Assembly: GCF_001061665.1 (NCBI RefSeq)
Contig: NZ_JVSP01000016.1
Location: forward strand, 186,001-250,000
DNA length: 64,000 nucleotides
Origin: Rothia mucilaginosa
Lineage (GTDB): Bacteria > Actinomycetota > Actinomycetes > Actinomycetales > Micrococcaceae
Reading direction: 5' to 3'
Shown here: in pieces, positions 49,311 through 58,493 of the stretch
Position numbering within the stretch: position 1 is the first letter of the stretch
Layout of the letters: each line of letters starts with the position of its first letter
Position numbers and translations under genes: made by a program
The notes under the pieces: generated by a model
The model's input: only the letters and a program-made list of their open reading frames with translations
Databases searched by the model: none
What the model was told of the DNA's origin: nothing

Positions 49311-49544
49311 CCGCGCTGTGCGGATGTGAGTTTGCTCAGAACCTTGCAATCCAGCGCATTAACCGCCGGCGGGGCTGGCTTGAGGCGGTACAATGGTGGA
49401 GCACCGATGCGGCCGCTCCGTTGAGCCGCGGCGGTGCTTCACTACACTCAAGGGCCGTCACCATCCACACGGTTCGCCCCATTCGGGCGGATTCGCCGTT
49501 CGACGGTGACCACCACAAGATACTTCGATTGAACCAGGATTTTC

Positions 49545-49943
49545 GTGACTAACGACGCACGCCCGACCACCGGGCCTCAGAAAACCCGCAAGATTAGCGT
49601 GATTCAGGACCGTAACCGCGCGACTCTCGCGCATTTCGGGGGGATTCTCGGCATTCTTCCCTCCGCCGCGGTGTTCTACGTGAGCCGCCGTAACGCACCC
49701 TTCGCTGAGCAGGAAGCTTTCGAGGCCATGAACTTCACCCTCGTGCCCTCTCTGCTGATTGTTGTCTGCTTCATCCTGGGCTTTGTGCCCGGCCTGGGTA
49801 ACATTGCCCTGGTGCTGGGGATGCTCGTGTGGCTGTTCATGGCGATTGCTTCGGTACGCGCCGGCATTGAGGTCAACCGCGGTGAGCCGTACAGCTACCG
49901 CGTGAACCCGCGCCTGCTCGACCGCGTGGTGAAGAGCAACTAG
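49545..49943 (+). CDS. DUF4870 (Tic20-like) membrane protein
   Basis: A 132-residue membrane protein with a charged N-terminus, AHFGGILGILPSAAVFYVSRR (about 29-49), FAEQEAFEAMNF and two further hydrophobic helices (about 65-108). These features define the DUF4870 family, whose function is unknown. The start is GTG with a weak CAGGA upstream. It forms a single-gene unit ended by the hairpin at 50031-50060. Confidence 0.88.
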   Translation: MTNDARPTTGPQKTRKISVIQDRNRATLAHFGGILGILPSAAVFYVSRRNAPFAEQEAFEAMNFTLVPSLLIVVCFILGFVPGLGNIALVLGMLVWLFMAIASVRAGIEVNRGEPYSYRVNPRLLDRVVKSN

Positions 49944-50030
49944 GTTAGAGCACCCGGTGAGCAGCTAATGCCGAACCGGTTGCGTTCACGAGCGCTGCAC
50001 CGCATTTTGAATACTTAATTTGAATACTTA

Positions 50031-50060
50031 AGGGGCCCGCACCACTCGGTGCGGGCCCCT
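50031..50060 (+). terminator. DUF4870 gene terminator
   Basis: AGGGGCCCGCACC and its complement form a perfect 13-bp stem with a 4-nt loop (50031-50043, 50048-50060). Confidence 0.85.
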
Positions 50061-50689
50061 ATCGTTTAAGTCTGCGTCTTCGGTGCCCGTCAGCTCCCCT
50101 CGCGAGTCAGCTCTCCCATCGAGTCTGCACGTTGGGCCATTAAGTCAGTTTCGTGCCGCCCGCGAACCGGCGGAGGCTATCGCGGATCCGGGAGAGGCAC
50201 GTAAGGGCACCAAATAACCCCGCTGGAAATCGTCGTTAAACGATCGTGGGCCCCTGTTGCCAGGAGCCCACAACCGTATTCACTCAACTTCAGCAAAGAC
50301 GAGAACACGCTGTTAGACATATACCGTCCTGCCATGAACTATTATGGCACAGCCTAACCTTCAACCACAACTTGAGAAACGCTTTTTGGAGAAAGTTTTT
50401 AGGCCTTGGCGGCGGCTTCCAAAACCCGGTGACTGAACCCTCATAAAAACCCACTAAAAAACCACAGGCCTTTGAGCTAGTCCAGCGAAAATTTCCGAAT
50501 CAAACCCAAAGATTCCACACCAAAACCTACCGATACGCGGCCAAAAATCCCTCAGAAAAAATTTTTAAATTTTTTCTCGCAACATTCGCGCGGCCCGGTG
50601 CAACTCAGAGAATACGCGGGCAGGTAGCCCTTCCTCACCCCACGCGTCTCTCCTCTGGCACACCCGGCGGCACGTGGGTTCGGCGAAAC
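50061..50689. other. Long intergenic region with AT palindrome
   Basis: About 630 bases with no gene I can support; a 66-codon open frame at 50246-50446 has no family signature. There is a GTGGGC...GCCCAC hairpin at 50245-50271 and, at 50554-50577, a perfect 11-bp inverted repeat AGAAAAAATTT/AAATTTTTTCT in an AT-rich patch. A structured RNA is possible but no known class fits. Confidence 0.4.
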
Positions 50690-50734
50690 GAGGCCGCCTC
50701 CCCCCGGGGTAGGTGTCAGAGGGGCGGGCGCCTC
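50690..50734 (-). terminator. Possible hemW terminator
   Basis: GAGGCCGCC and GGCGCCTC can pair imperfectly around a GC-rich inner stem just past the hemW stop. Confidence 0.4.
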
Positions 50735-50746
50735 ATTCCCCGAGCG

Positions 50747-52030
50747 TCAGTCTTCGGCAGCCTCCGAGACCTCCGGCAGCAGCTCGCGCGTCACGGCGTC
50801 ACCGAGCAGGCGGCCCTTGAGGGTGAGGCGCACGTGCGCATCCGGGTCGGGCTCGGCGGAGGCGGTGAGCGCATCCGGTTCGATGAGCCCCTGGGAGACG
50901 AGCCAGCGCAGAGACGCGCCCAACTGCGCCTCGTCGTGCACGGCGAGTAGCTCGCGCATCGCCAGGCCCTCGCGCACACGAATCATGAGCATGATGGTCT
51001 CGAAGGCGCGGGTCGAGGCGTCCAGCACCTCGCGCGCGGCCGCCGGGGACTCCCCCGCACGCACCTTCTGCGCGTACGGCACCGGGTGCTTCACGTTCCA
51101 CCAGCGGGTACCGTTCACGTGCGAGTGCGCGCCGGGACCGATGCCCCACCAGTCCTGGTTGCGCCAGTAAGCGAGGTTGTGGTCGCTGCGGGTGTCCTCA
51201 CTACGCGAGTAGTTGGAGACCTCGTACCACTGGTAGCCGGCTTCGGTGAGCAGCTCCTCGGCGAGCAGGTACATGTCCGCCATGAGGTCTTCATCGGGCA
51301 TGGTGTACTCGCCGCGGCGAATCTGCGCGGCAAGCTTGGTGCCGTCCTCCACAATCAGCGAGTACGCCGAAATGTGGTCGGGCTCGTAGGAGATCGCGGC
51401 GCGAACGCTGCGTTCCCACTGCTGCAGGCTCTCCCCCGGCGAACCGTAAATCAGGTCCACGGACACCTGCAGGCCAACCTCCTTAGCCCAGGCGACGACC
51501 TTCGGCACGTTCGACGGCGTGTGGGTGCGGTCGAGTACCTTCAGCACCTCGGGGACGACGGACTGCATGCCGAAGGATACGCGGGTGAAGCCGCCGTCCT
51601 TGAGGGTCTGCAGGTCCTCGCGGGTGACGGAGTCGGGGTTCGCTTCGGTGGTGACTTCTGCGCCTTCGACGAGGCCGAAGACGTCGATGGCTGTCTGCAG
51701 GATGCGCACGAGGTCGCTGGCGGGCAGTTTGGTGGGGGTGCCGCCTCCGAAGAAGACGGTGTGCATGGGGCGTTTTGCGACGCCGGATGCTTCAAGGGTG
51801 CGGGCGGCGAAGAGGATTTCTGCGATGGCGTCGTCGGCGTAGGTGCCGAGGCCGATGCCGTCGCCGAAGTCTTCGGTGGCGTAGGTGTTGAAGTCGCAGT
51901 AGCCGCAGCGTACAGAGCAGAAGGGGATGTGTACGTAGAGGCTGAAGTCGCGGGTTTCGCATCCTGCCGCGCTGGTGGCGGGGATGCGCCCGTCGCGGGG
52001 TGCGGGGTCGCCGGTGGGCTGGGCGGGCAT
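50747..52030 (-). CDS. hemW: Radical SAM heme chaperone HemW
   Basis: HemW is a radical SAM protein related to HemN that inserts heme into target proteins. The 427-residue protein carries the 4Fe-4S motif CSVRCGYCDF (Cys38, Cys42, Cys45), FFGGGTPTKL, and the C-terminal domain. It lacks the extra N-terminal region of true HemN. ATG 52030 follows CAGGAGG. It is downstream of lepA, the classic lepA-hemW pairing, but hrcA is missing after it. Confidence 0.9.
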   Translation of the reverse strand: MPAQPTGDPAPRDGRIPATSAAGCETRDFSLYVHIPFCSVRCGYCDFNTYATEDFGDGIGLGTYADDAIAEILFAARTLEASGVAKRPMHTVFFGGGTPTKLPASDLVRILQTAIDVFGLVEGAEVTTEANPDSVTREDLQTLKDGGFTRVSFGMQSVVPEVLKVLDRTHTPSNVPKVVAWAKEVGLQVSVDLIYGSPGESLQQWERSVRAAISYEPDHISAYSLIVEDGTKLAAQIRRGEYTMPDEDLMADMYLLAEELLTEAGYQWYEVSNYSRSEDTRSDHNLAYWRNQDWWGIGPGAHSHVNGTRWWNVKHPVPYAQKVRAGESPAAAREVLDASTRAFETIMLMIRVREGLAMRELLAVHDEAQLGASLRWLVSQGLIEPDALTASAEPDPDAHVRLTLKGRLLGDAVTRELLPEVSEAAED

Positions 52031-52135
52031 TCTGCCTCCTGAAACTAGGTGTACGAGTAGTGAATCAAATAGGGGCACCGCGCATGCGGCTACGCGGGTA
52101 GCATCAAGGCGGGCGGCATCAACAGACAGCGTGCA

Positions 52136-52173
52136 GAGAACCCGGCGGTACACGAGGCACCAGCCGGGTTCTC
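52136..52173 (-). terminator. lepA terminator
   Basis: GAGAACCCGGC and its complement form an 11-bp perfect stem (52136-52146, 52163-52173) between lepA and hemW. Confidence 0.8.
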
Positions 52174-52222
52174 CACACAAACAGGTCGGCACACAGCCGG
52201 AAAAGCTACGAAGCGGCGAAGG

Positions 52223-54073
52223 CTACTTCTTCTTTTCCTTCTCCTCGCCCGAAGACAGAGCCGCAATGAAGGCCTCCTGCGGGACCTCCACGCGACCGAC
52301 CATCTTCATGCGCTTCTTGCCTTCCTTCTGCTTCTCCAGCAGCTTACGCTTACGCGAAATATCGCCACCGTAACACTTCGAAAGAACGTCCTTACGCATC
52401 GCGCGGATATTCTCGCGGGCAATAATGCGCGAACCGATAGCCGCCTGAATCGGCACCTCAAACTGCTGGCGAGGAATCAGCTCGCGCAGCTTCGAGGTCA
52501 TCATCAGGCCGTACGAGTACGCCTTATCGCGGTGAGTAATGGCGCTGAACGCATCCACCTTCTCGCCCTGCAGCAGGATGTCGACCTTCACCAGGTCAGC
52601 CTCTTCCTCACCGTCGAACTTCCAGTCCAGCGACGCGTAACCGCGGGTGCGGGACTTCAGCTGATCGAAGAAGTCGAACACAATCTCCGCCAGGGGCAGG
52701 CGGTAACGCATCTCCACGCGGTCCTTGGAGAGGTAATCCATGCCGCCCATCTGGCCGCGGCGGGACTGGCACAGCTCCATGATCGCGCCAATGTACTCGC
52801 TCGGGGCAATAATCGTACACGCCACCATGGGCTCGCGAATCGTCGCGACCTTGCCCTCGGGGAATTCGCTCGGGTTGGTCACGCGCTTAGCGTTGCCGGC
52901 CTCATCCACCACGTCGTAAATAACGTTCGGTGCGGTCGAAATCAGGTCCAGGTTGAACTCGCGTTCCAGGCGTTCACGCACAATCTCCAGGTGCAGCAGA
53001 CCCAGGAAGCCACAGCGGAAACCGAAGCCCAGAGCGGCAGAAGTCTCCGGCTCGTAAATCAGCGCGGCATCGTTGAGCTTCAGCTTATCCAGCGCGTCAC
53101 GCAGCGCCGGGTAGTCCGAACCGTCAATCGGGAACAGGCCAGAGAACACCATCGGCTTGGGATCCTCGTAACCACCCAGGGACTCCTGCGCAGGCTTCGC
53201 GGCGGAGGTGACGGTATCGCCCACACGGGACTGACGGACGTCCTTCACACCGGTGATGAGGTAACCTACCTCGCCCACGCCCAGACCCTTCGAGGGCACG
53301 GGCTCAGGGGAAATCACGCCGATTTCGAGCAGGTCGTGCTCAGTACCGGTGGACATCATCTTAATCTTCTGACGCGGCTGCAGGCTACCGTCCACAACAC
53401 GTACGTAGGTGACCACGCCGCGGTAGGAGTCGTACACCGAGTCAAAAATCATGGCACGGGCCGGGGCGGATGCGTCACCCTGCGGGGCGGGAATCGCCTC
53501 CACAATGCGGTCCAGCAGAGCCTCAACGCCCTCACCGGTCTTACCCGATACGCGCAGAACCTCGTCCGGCTCGCAACCAATCAGGTTCGCCAGCTCCTCA
53601 GCGTACTTATCGGGCTGAGCTGCGGGAAGGTCAATCTTGTTCAGCACCGGGATGATGGTCAGGTCGTTCTCCATCGCCAGGTACAGGTTCGCCAGGGTCT
53701 GAGCCTCAATACCCTGGGCGGCGTCCACGAGCAGAAGCGCACCCTCACACGCGGCCAGGGAGCGGGACACCTCGTAGGTGAAGTCCACGTGGCCGGGGGT
53801 GTCAATCATGTTTAGCGCGTAGGAGGTGCCGTCAACGTCCCAGGGCATGCGCACGGCCTGAGACTTAATGGTGATGCCGCGTTCACGTTCAATGTCCATG
53901 CGGTCCAGGTACTGCGCCTTCATATCGCGCGGGGCAACCACGCCGGTGGCCTGCAGCATGCGGTCCGCGAGGGTGGACTTACCGTGGTCAATGTGGGCGA
54001 TAATGCAGAAGTTGCGAATAATCGCGGGGTCGGTCGCCGCCGGAACGGGCGGGTTCTTCGACATGGGTGCCAA
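52223..54073 (-). CDS. lepA: Elongation factor 4 (LepA)
   Basis: LepA is a ribosome-associated translational GTPase that can back-translocate stalled ribosomes and aids initiation. The 616-residue protein has AHIDHGKST (G1), DTPGHVDF (G3), NKIDLP (G4), the EF-G-like domains and the LepA-specific C-terminus. The TTG at 54073 has AAAGGA at good spacing; the ATG at 54064, three codons later, is the alternative. A 13-residue Glu/Lys-rich end closes the protein. Confidence 0.95.
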   Translation of the reverse strand: MAPMSKNPPVPAATDPAIIRNFCIIAHIDHGKSTLADRMLQATGVVAPRDMKAQYLDRMDIERERGITIKSQAVRMPWDVDGTSYALNMIDTPGHVDFTYEVSRSLAACEGALLLVDAAQGIEAQTLANLYLAMENDLTIIPVLNKIDLPAAQPDKYAEELANLIGCEPDEVLRVSGKTGEGVEALLDRIVEAIPAPQGDASAPARAMIFDSVYDSYRGVVTYVRVVDGSLQPRQKIKMMSTGTEHDLLEIGVISPEPVPSKGLGVGEVGYLITGVKDVRQSRVGDTVTSAAKPAQESLGGYEDPKPMVFSGLFPIDGSDYPALRDALDKLKLNDAALIYEPETSAALGFGFRCGFLGLLHLEIVRERLEREFNLDLISTAPNVIYDVVDEAGNAKRVTNPSEFPEGKVATIREPMVACTIIAPSEYIGAIMELCQSRRGQMGGMDYLSKDRVEMRYRLPLAEIVFDFFDQLKSRTRGYASLDWKFDGEEEADLVKVDILLQGEKVDAFSAITHRDKAYSYGLMMTSKLRELIPRQQFEVPIQAAIGSRIIARENIRAMRKDVLSKCYGGDISRKRKLLEKQKEGKKRMKMVGRVEVPQEAFIAALSSGEEKEKKK

Positions 54074-54100
54074 TCACATCATCCTTTCGAGATGCTGGCT

Positions 54101-54141
54101 GCGGGTATGGGCATAGTTGTCTATCATTTTCCCATACCCGC
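54101..54141 (-). terminator. PAC2 gene terminator
   Basis: GCGGGTATGGG and CCCATACCCGC form a perfect 11-bp stem (54101-54111, 54131-54141) between the PAC2 gene and lepA. Confidence 0.85.
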
Positions 54142-54160
54142 GGCCGATGCGCGAACGGGC

Positions 54161-55183
54161 CTAGCGTTCCGAAGAATCCTCCGCGACTCCCGCACCACCG
54201 TCTGCCGGGTTTTCGGCCTCGGATGCGCCGCTGAGGGAATCCAGGTAGCCCTCAATATCCTCGGCAATCACCTCGCCGGAGACAGTGCGCAGAGTCGAAT
54301 CCATCTTCTGCTCAATCTCACGCACCAGCTCAACCTTCTCGTAGTCCTTCGCCATTTCTTCGGCTAGCTCCGCCTCCCACTCATCAGCGTGGGTGCGCAG
54401 GCGGTCGTACTCCTCAGACTCGACCTTGATACCGAGGATGACCTCCAGCGCCTCGATCAGGCTCACGACCGCGCGCGGGTTCTGCTGGTCAAAGCTCAGA
54501 TACCCCGGGATGCTCATACGCAGCATGACCGAGGAGGACAGGCCGTGCTCGGCGGCGAGCGCAGACATCGCCATCGTCACCGAGGTAGAACCGGTGTAGT
54601 CCTCGTGCAGAATACCGGGGATTGCCGCCAGCTTCTCGTCGTGAGTGGTCAGCGTGTACGGGTACGGGCGGGTGTGCGCCACCTGATCTTCAAAGGTCTC
54701 AACGAAGATGGCGTGATCCACGTGGAGCTTCTTCACGTACTTGAAGAAGCGGGTCATGAACCGCCGCATGCACAGGCTGGGGGCGGGGCCGGTCACCACG
54801 AGCAGGCGCAGGCGGCGCTCCGGGATGGTGACCATGTTGTAGAACATCTTGGGCCACACCAGGACCGTGGATTCGGAGTCGTCGCTGTTCTGCAGCTGCG
54901 GGGCAACGGAACCGTAGTCGTAGAAGTCGTCCATATCGAAGCCGGGGCTCTCATCGCACGGGTCGAACGCGCGGTGAATCACGTCGAGGGCGTCCTCACC
55001 GTTGCCCGGGGGTTCCTTCGCGGAGTTGAAGCCGACCAGCATGACGGTCGTGTAGTTGTCCTCCTCGGAGGATTCGCCCAGGCCCAGCTTGCCGAGCAGT
55101 CCCTTCTTCGCGGACTGTTCTGTGGAGGCGGGCTTGGCGAAAGCGTCAAAGAGTCGGGCGGGCGGGAAGTTCGGCTGGCTCAT
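54161..55183 (-). CDS. PAC2-family protein
   Basis: A 340-residue protein of the PAC2 (proteasome assembly chaperone-like) family that is widespread in actinobacteria; its bacterial role is unknown. The core runs from about 44 to 290 (YTTVMLVGFNSAKEPPGN start, LLVVTGPAPS near 127, TRPYPYTLTTHDEKLAAIPG near 172, ASALAAEHGL-type segment and SIPGYLSF near 225). The C-terminus is acidic and disordered. No sign links it functionally to the Pup genes 23 kb away. It is the last chromosomal gene before the prophage. Confidence 0.85.
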   Translation of the reverse strand: MSQPNFPPARLFDAFAKPASTEQSAKKGLLGKLGLGESSEEDNYTTVMLVGFNSAKEPPGNGEDALDVIHRAFDPCDESPGFDMDDFYDYGSVAPQLQNSDDSESTVLVWPKMFYNMVTIPERRLRLLVVTGPAPSLCMRRFMTRFFKYVKKLHVDHAIFVETFEDQVAHTRPYPYTLTTHDEKLAAIPGILHEDYTGSTSVTMAMSALAAEHGLSSSVMLRMSIPGYLSFDQQNPRAVVSLIEALEVILGIKVESEEYDRLRTHADEWEAELAEEMAKDYEKVELVREIEQKMDSTLRTVSGEVIAEDIEGYLDSLSGASEAENPADGGAGVAEDSSER

Positions 55184-55653
55184 CGTTGTCCTTAGCTCGT
55201 GGTTGGTTCACCGGGTACATGGGGCGTATGGAAAGTTGCCGGTCAACCGTCGGTGGTTGTGTGGTGTGTATCGGCGGCGCTCACTCCCCCGGTGCCGTTC
55301 GTAGCGCTGTGTACGGCGCTACATGCAGGCGCGGGTGGTGTGCGCTACCGCTGATAGTTCCCACTATACGGGCTCCCGCGCGGCCCGCAAGCGGTTTCGT
55401 CACTGGCCGGGCGCCTCCCCGAATCTGTGCGTCATAAAACCACGGCGTGCGGGTATAGCAAAAGGCACCCCGCCACTTAGCAGGATGCCTTTCACAAAAG
55501 TTATGAGGAGTTAGCCGGTGACGCCCCCGACGGTCTTCTAGACCGAAGCATAAAGCCGCGGCCGCCCAAGCATTATTGCCACACGAATAAGTGAGGCTCA
55601 GGGTTACAGAGGAATCGTCTAACTCCTTGAACCCAAGTATACACGATAAAGAA
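55184..55653. other. Chromosome-prophage boundary region
   Basis: About 470 bases without a supported gene. A GTAGCGC/GCGCTAC inverted repeat lies at 55301-55322 and an AAAGGCA/TGCCTTT hairpin at 55461-55492. The attachment site should be here or just right of it, but one end alone does not show it and no tRNA is present. Confidence 0.4.
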
Positions 55654-55694
55654 ACCCCCTGCGTTCCCCTTAGAGGAGGGGGAACACAGGGGGT
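55654..55694 (-). terminator. Prophage late-operon terminator
   Basis: A 16-bp stem with one mismatch (55654-55669 with 55679-55694) followed on the minus strand by a TTTCTTTAT tail. It lies about 125 nt past the holin gene. Confidence 0.85.
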
Positions 55695-55819
55695 CTCTGC
55701 CCTTAAACCAGAGAGGTACTCACGTACCCCGCAAGTTTTAGAAAGCCTTGTTTACCAGACGGGCTAACTTCCTTGATATTCCGCGGAACTCAAGGGGTAA
55801 AACCCTGCCTAGTCGCTAT

Positions 55820-56068
55820 TTACTCGCCACTTTCAATAGAGCCGCCAGGCTCCGCAGATGCATCGCCGGCGGCGGCTTCATACAGGGCCGGGTCAGTGTT
55901 GAAGAACGCGAGCGCAGTCGTGAGGATGGTAGTCACAGCGCCGGTCACGGTGGTCGCCTGTTCATTCGTCCAAACACCGAAAACAACCAGTACCGCAGAC
56001 AGCGCAGGCGCAACGAGATAAATACTCTTACGGAGTGCCGCGCGCTGACGAGGCGTCATGTTACGCAT
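55820..56068 (-). CDS. Phage holin
   Basis: An 82-residue membrane protein with a basic N-terminus (MRNMTPRQRAALRK), two hydrophobic helices (about 15-33 and 38-54) and an acidic tail. Size, topology and position directly after the endolysin mark it as a holin, which opens the membrane at lysis. ATG 56068 has AAGGAG 10 nt upstream and overlaps the end of the endolysin gene by 8 nt. Confidence 0.85.
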   Translation of the reverse strand: MRNMTPRQRAALRKSIYLVAPALSAVLVVFGVWTNEQATTVTGAVTTILTTALAFFNTDPALYEAAAGDASAEPGGSIESGE

Positions 56069-56645
56069 TGTTGTCAATCTCCTTGCCGAGCTCGTCTACT
56101 GCGTTCTGCAGCTTCTCCCAGGATGCACGCAGAGCCGAGACCTCCGCCTTGTCCAGGGGGGCGGGGACATTCTCAACGCCGCGCTCGATCTTGCCCTCCT
56201 TGATTGCGTTGACGCGGTCGATGAGGCGGTCGAGCTGGTCGTACCAGCGGCCGGGGCAGGCAGTATTGAAGAAGTCCTTATGGCCGTGCACGTAGAAGGA
56301 CTTCCCGTAGTAGGTCTCCAGATCAGCGATTACCTGGGCGACGGTCTCGAAGTCTTCGTTGCTCATCTCGGGGCGGCACTCGATACCAATCGAGCGCTGG
56401 TTTGCCGCCCAGTTACCTGCATGCCAGGCGATGTCCTTGATTTCGACGAGCTGGGCGCAGCGGCCTGCCTCCACCACAAAATGGGCGGAGGTGCCGGGGC
56501 CACCGGCAAAGAAATCACACACGTCTTCGAAACGCTGACCGTCATTACCCCAGTGGTGGATGACGATGGTATCGATGTCGTCGATGGTGCGGTTTGCTTC
56601 GGTGAACGAAGTGGCGTTGTATTCGGTGATGTCGGTGTACTGCAC
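56061..56645 (-). CDS. Phage endolysin, N-acetylmuramoyl-L-alanine amidase
   Basis: A 194-residue zinc amidase (PGRP/Amidase_2 fold) that cuts the bond between muramic acid and the stem peptide. Zinc ligands are visible at VIHHWG (His30 or 31), His122 in GHKDFF and Cys130 in TACPG; WHAGNW and SIGIE are typical. The last 60 residues form a helical region rather than a known wall-binding domain. The start is GTG with AAGGAG upstream. Confidence 0.93.
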   Translation of the reverse strand: MQYTDITEYNATSFTEANRTIDDIDTIVIHHWGNDGQRFEDVCDFFAGGPGTSAHFVVEAGRCAQLVEIKDIAWHAGNWAANQRSIGIECRPEMSNEDFETVAQVIADLETYYGKSFYVHGHKDFFNTACPGRWYDQLDRLIDRVNAIKEGKIERGVENVPAPLDKAEVSALRASWEKLQNAVDELGKEIDNNA

Positions 56646-56654
56646 AATGTCTCC

Positions 56655-57980
56655 TTAATTAATGGTGTTGGTGTTGATTTCCAGCTTCACAGCCACGCCC
56701 ATGTCGGTGGCGCGGTGAGGGGTGGGGATGTCGACGGCCATGTTTGAGGTGCCGCTGATGTCGTGTGCCCACTTCTCGATGGCGAAGCCGTAGTGGGGGT
56801 TCTTGCCCTTGTACTCTGCCTGCGCAATGTTTGAGCTTAGGATGAGGTGGTGTGCCCAGTTCGTGACGAAGTAATCCGCCGCCTCCCCTGCCTTTGCCTC
56901 GCCGCTGACGCAGTCGTGCCAGGAGCTGGAGGCGCTGCGGCATCCGGTGACCTGCGAGGAATGCCCAACCAGCACGAAGCCGTGGCCACCATTCTCCTGA
57001 GCAGTGCACGAGGCGAGCATGTTGCGGCCACCGCGGACGAAGAAGCCAGCGCCGGCGGCAGTGAAGCGGTGCATATTAGAGGTGTCCCAGATGCCGCCGG
57101 GGCGCCCCTCTGCCCCGTGAATCGAGCGGCGGTTGTACCAGGACTTGCAACCCATCAGAGTGGTATTGGTCGCGTAAACCTCGAAGCCAGCATTAGTGCC
57201 GCCAGCAATATTCGCGCCCGATACATCGACAGCGTCGAGGATATTGTCTGCTGCACCAATTTCACGGCGGCCAGCCGTCACAGAGGTGATGTGCTCCGGT
57301 GACTTGCCAACCACCACGCCAGCACCCAGAGTGCGGCGGACACGGACATTCCGCAGCTGGCAACCCTGGTCATCCAGACCCAGAACAGCCACACCGAACG
57401 CAACATCCCAGATGAGGACATTCTCGATACGGTGAGCGCCGTCCGGCTCCGGAGGGCTATCACCCAGCTCAGTGTTCAGAAGGATGCCGCCGATATTCGG
57501 GTGCATACCATCCTGGCCAGGGCGCGGGGTCGCCGACGAAACGTGCGACGGGCGAGGGTGAGAAGACTTAATCCACAAATCCGAGACACCCATCAGCAGA
57601 TTGTCCTTGCCGATACGCGGGGTGAGCCAGGTGCCAGCGTGGATAATTGCGGTCTTCTGCTCCGAGCCAGCGCCGGTATCCGCAAAGATGATGGTCGACT
57701 CGCGACCAGCACCCTGCAGATGCACGCCACCCAACAACTCAATGAACGGCGCGGACACCTTATAGCTACCCGCAGGCAGGTGGACGGTGCCGCCGCCAGC
57801 CTCATGGACACGGCGGATAGCCGCGTTAATCACCGCAGTTGAGTCGGTTGCGCCGGTCGGGTCAGCGCCCGCCTCCACCACGTTCACAGTGCGGTGAGCA
57901 GGCACAGGCGCCTGCTGCGGCTGTTTCTGAGCCTCCGCAACCTCTGGTGTCTGCTCGATAACTTCGACAAGATACCTCAT
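56655..57980 (-). CDS. Phage right-handed beta-helix protein (pectate lyase-like)
   Basis: A 441-residue tail-associated protein. After a Gln/Pro-rich N-terminus, the segment VNVVEAGADPTGATDSTAVINAAI (about 32-55) opens the pectate lyase/GH28-like superfamily, followed by GGGTVHLPAGSYKVS and about ten beta-helix turns rich in Gly, Val and Asn. Such proteins are tail spikes that bind or cut surface glycans. AAAAGGAG precedes the ATG. Placed next to the endolysin, it could also be a wall-binding component. Confidence 0.85.
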   Translation of the reverse strand: MRYLVEVIEQTPEVAEAQKQPQQAPVPAHRTVNVVEAGADPTGATDSTAVINAAIRRVHEAGGGTVHLPAGSYKVSAPFIELLGGVHLQGAGRESTIIFADTGAGSEQKTAIIHAGTWLTPRIGKDNLLMGVSDLWIKSSHPRPSHVSSATPRPGQDGMHPNIGGILLNTELGDSPPEPDGAHRIENVLIWDVAFGVAVLGLDDQGCQLRNVRVRRTLGAGVVVGKSPEHITSVTAGRREIGAADNILDAVDVSGANIAGGTNAGFEVYATNTTLMGCKSWYNRRSIHGAEGRPGGIWDTSNMHRFTAAGAGFFVRGGRNMLASCTAQENGGHGFVLVGHSSQVTGCRSASSSWHDCVSGEAKAGEAADYFVTNWAHHLILSSNIAQAEYKGKNPHYGFAIEKWAHDISGTSNMAVDIPTPHRATDMGVAVKLEINTNTIN

Positions 57981-58005
57981 CGTTACTCCTTTTAATTAAG
58001 GAGAA

Positions 58006-58036
58006 GCAGGCACCCCCCGATAGTGGGGGCACCTGC
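58006..58036 (-). terminator. Hairpin between prophage genes
   Basis: GCAGG/CCTGC and CCCCC/GGGGG stems, split by a small internal loop, lie between the coiled-coil protein gene and the beta-helix gene. Confidence 0.45.
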
Positions 58037-58058
58037 CTCAACATTTTGTACCCGCAGG

Positions 58059-58493
58059 CTAGGTAGCCGGCGGATTATTTGCTTGGTCTTGCGCAGCGAG
58101 CTTCGAAGTCCACAGCTCACGACTCACCCATTCCTCCACCTCGCCCGGTAGAGGCGGCGGAGGCGGAGGTGAACCGGAGGCAATATGGGCGTTGAGCCGG
58201 TTGATGTGCGAAATCGCGATGCTCATGACCCACCGTGCCTTGTCTGCGGTAGAGTGTGCCTCTGCCTCGCGTGCGCGAACCTCAGCCTCCAACGCGCGGC
58301 GGGCGCCCGTCTCCTCGCTCAGGTGCTTCTCCAGGTCACCAATGCGGCGCTCCAGAGCCTCGATTAGCACCTTGTTTGATTCGTGCTTGGCCTGCTGCCG
58401 CCCCGTGATGAACGCGAAGACAGCGGGGATTAGGGTACCGAGGATTACGCCACCGAGCGCCCAGACCTCCGGCGGGAAAATATCAGACTTCAC
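58059..58493 (-). CDS. Phage membrane-anchored coiled-coil protein
   Basis: A 144-residue protein with one membrane helix (about 10-30, VWALGGVILGTLIPAVFAFI), a long coiled coil (about 35-85) and a poly-Pro stretch (about 107-115). Small proteins of this layout occur in actinophage lysis regions, possibly as second holins or regulators. The GTG at 58493 has GGAGG upstream and overlaps the end of the previous gene; the frame is open nine codons further up. Confidence 0.7.
   Translation of the reverse strand: MKSDIFPPEVWALGGVILGTLIPAVFAFITGRQQAKHESNKVLIEALERRIGDLEKHLSEETGARRALEAEVRAREAEAHSTADKARWVMSIAISHINRLNAHIASGSPPPPPPLPGEVEEWVSRELWTSKLAAQDQANNPPAT

Noticed and set aside
50246-50446. 66-codon open frame in the long intergenic region
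   Set aside because: No ribosome binding site, no family signature and mixed composition.
50590-50740. Possible signal recognition particle RNA or other structured RNA
   Set aside because: The conserved GGAAG/AGCA core of SRP RNA and the RNase P and tmRNA signatures are absent on both strands.
55500-55660. tRNA as phage attachment site
   Set aside because: Neither strand folds into a cloverleaf and no T-arm GGTTCGAATCC-like sequence is present.
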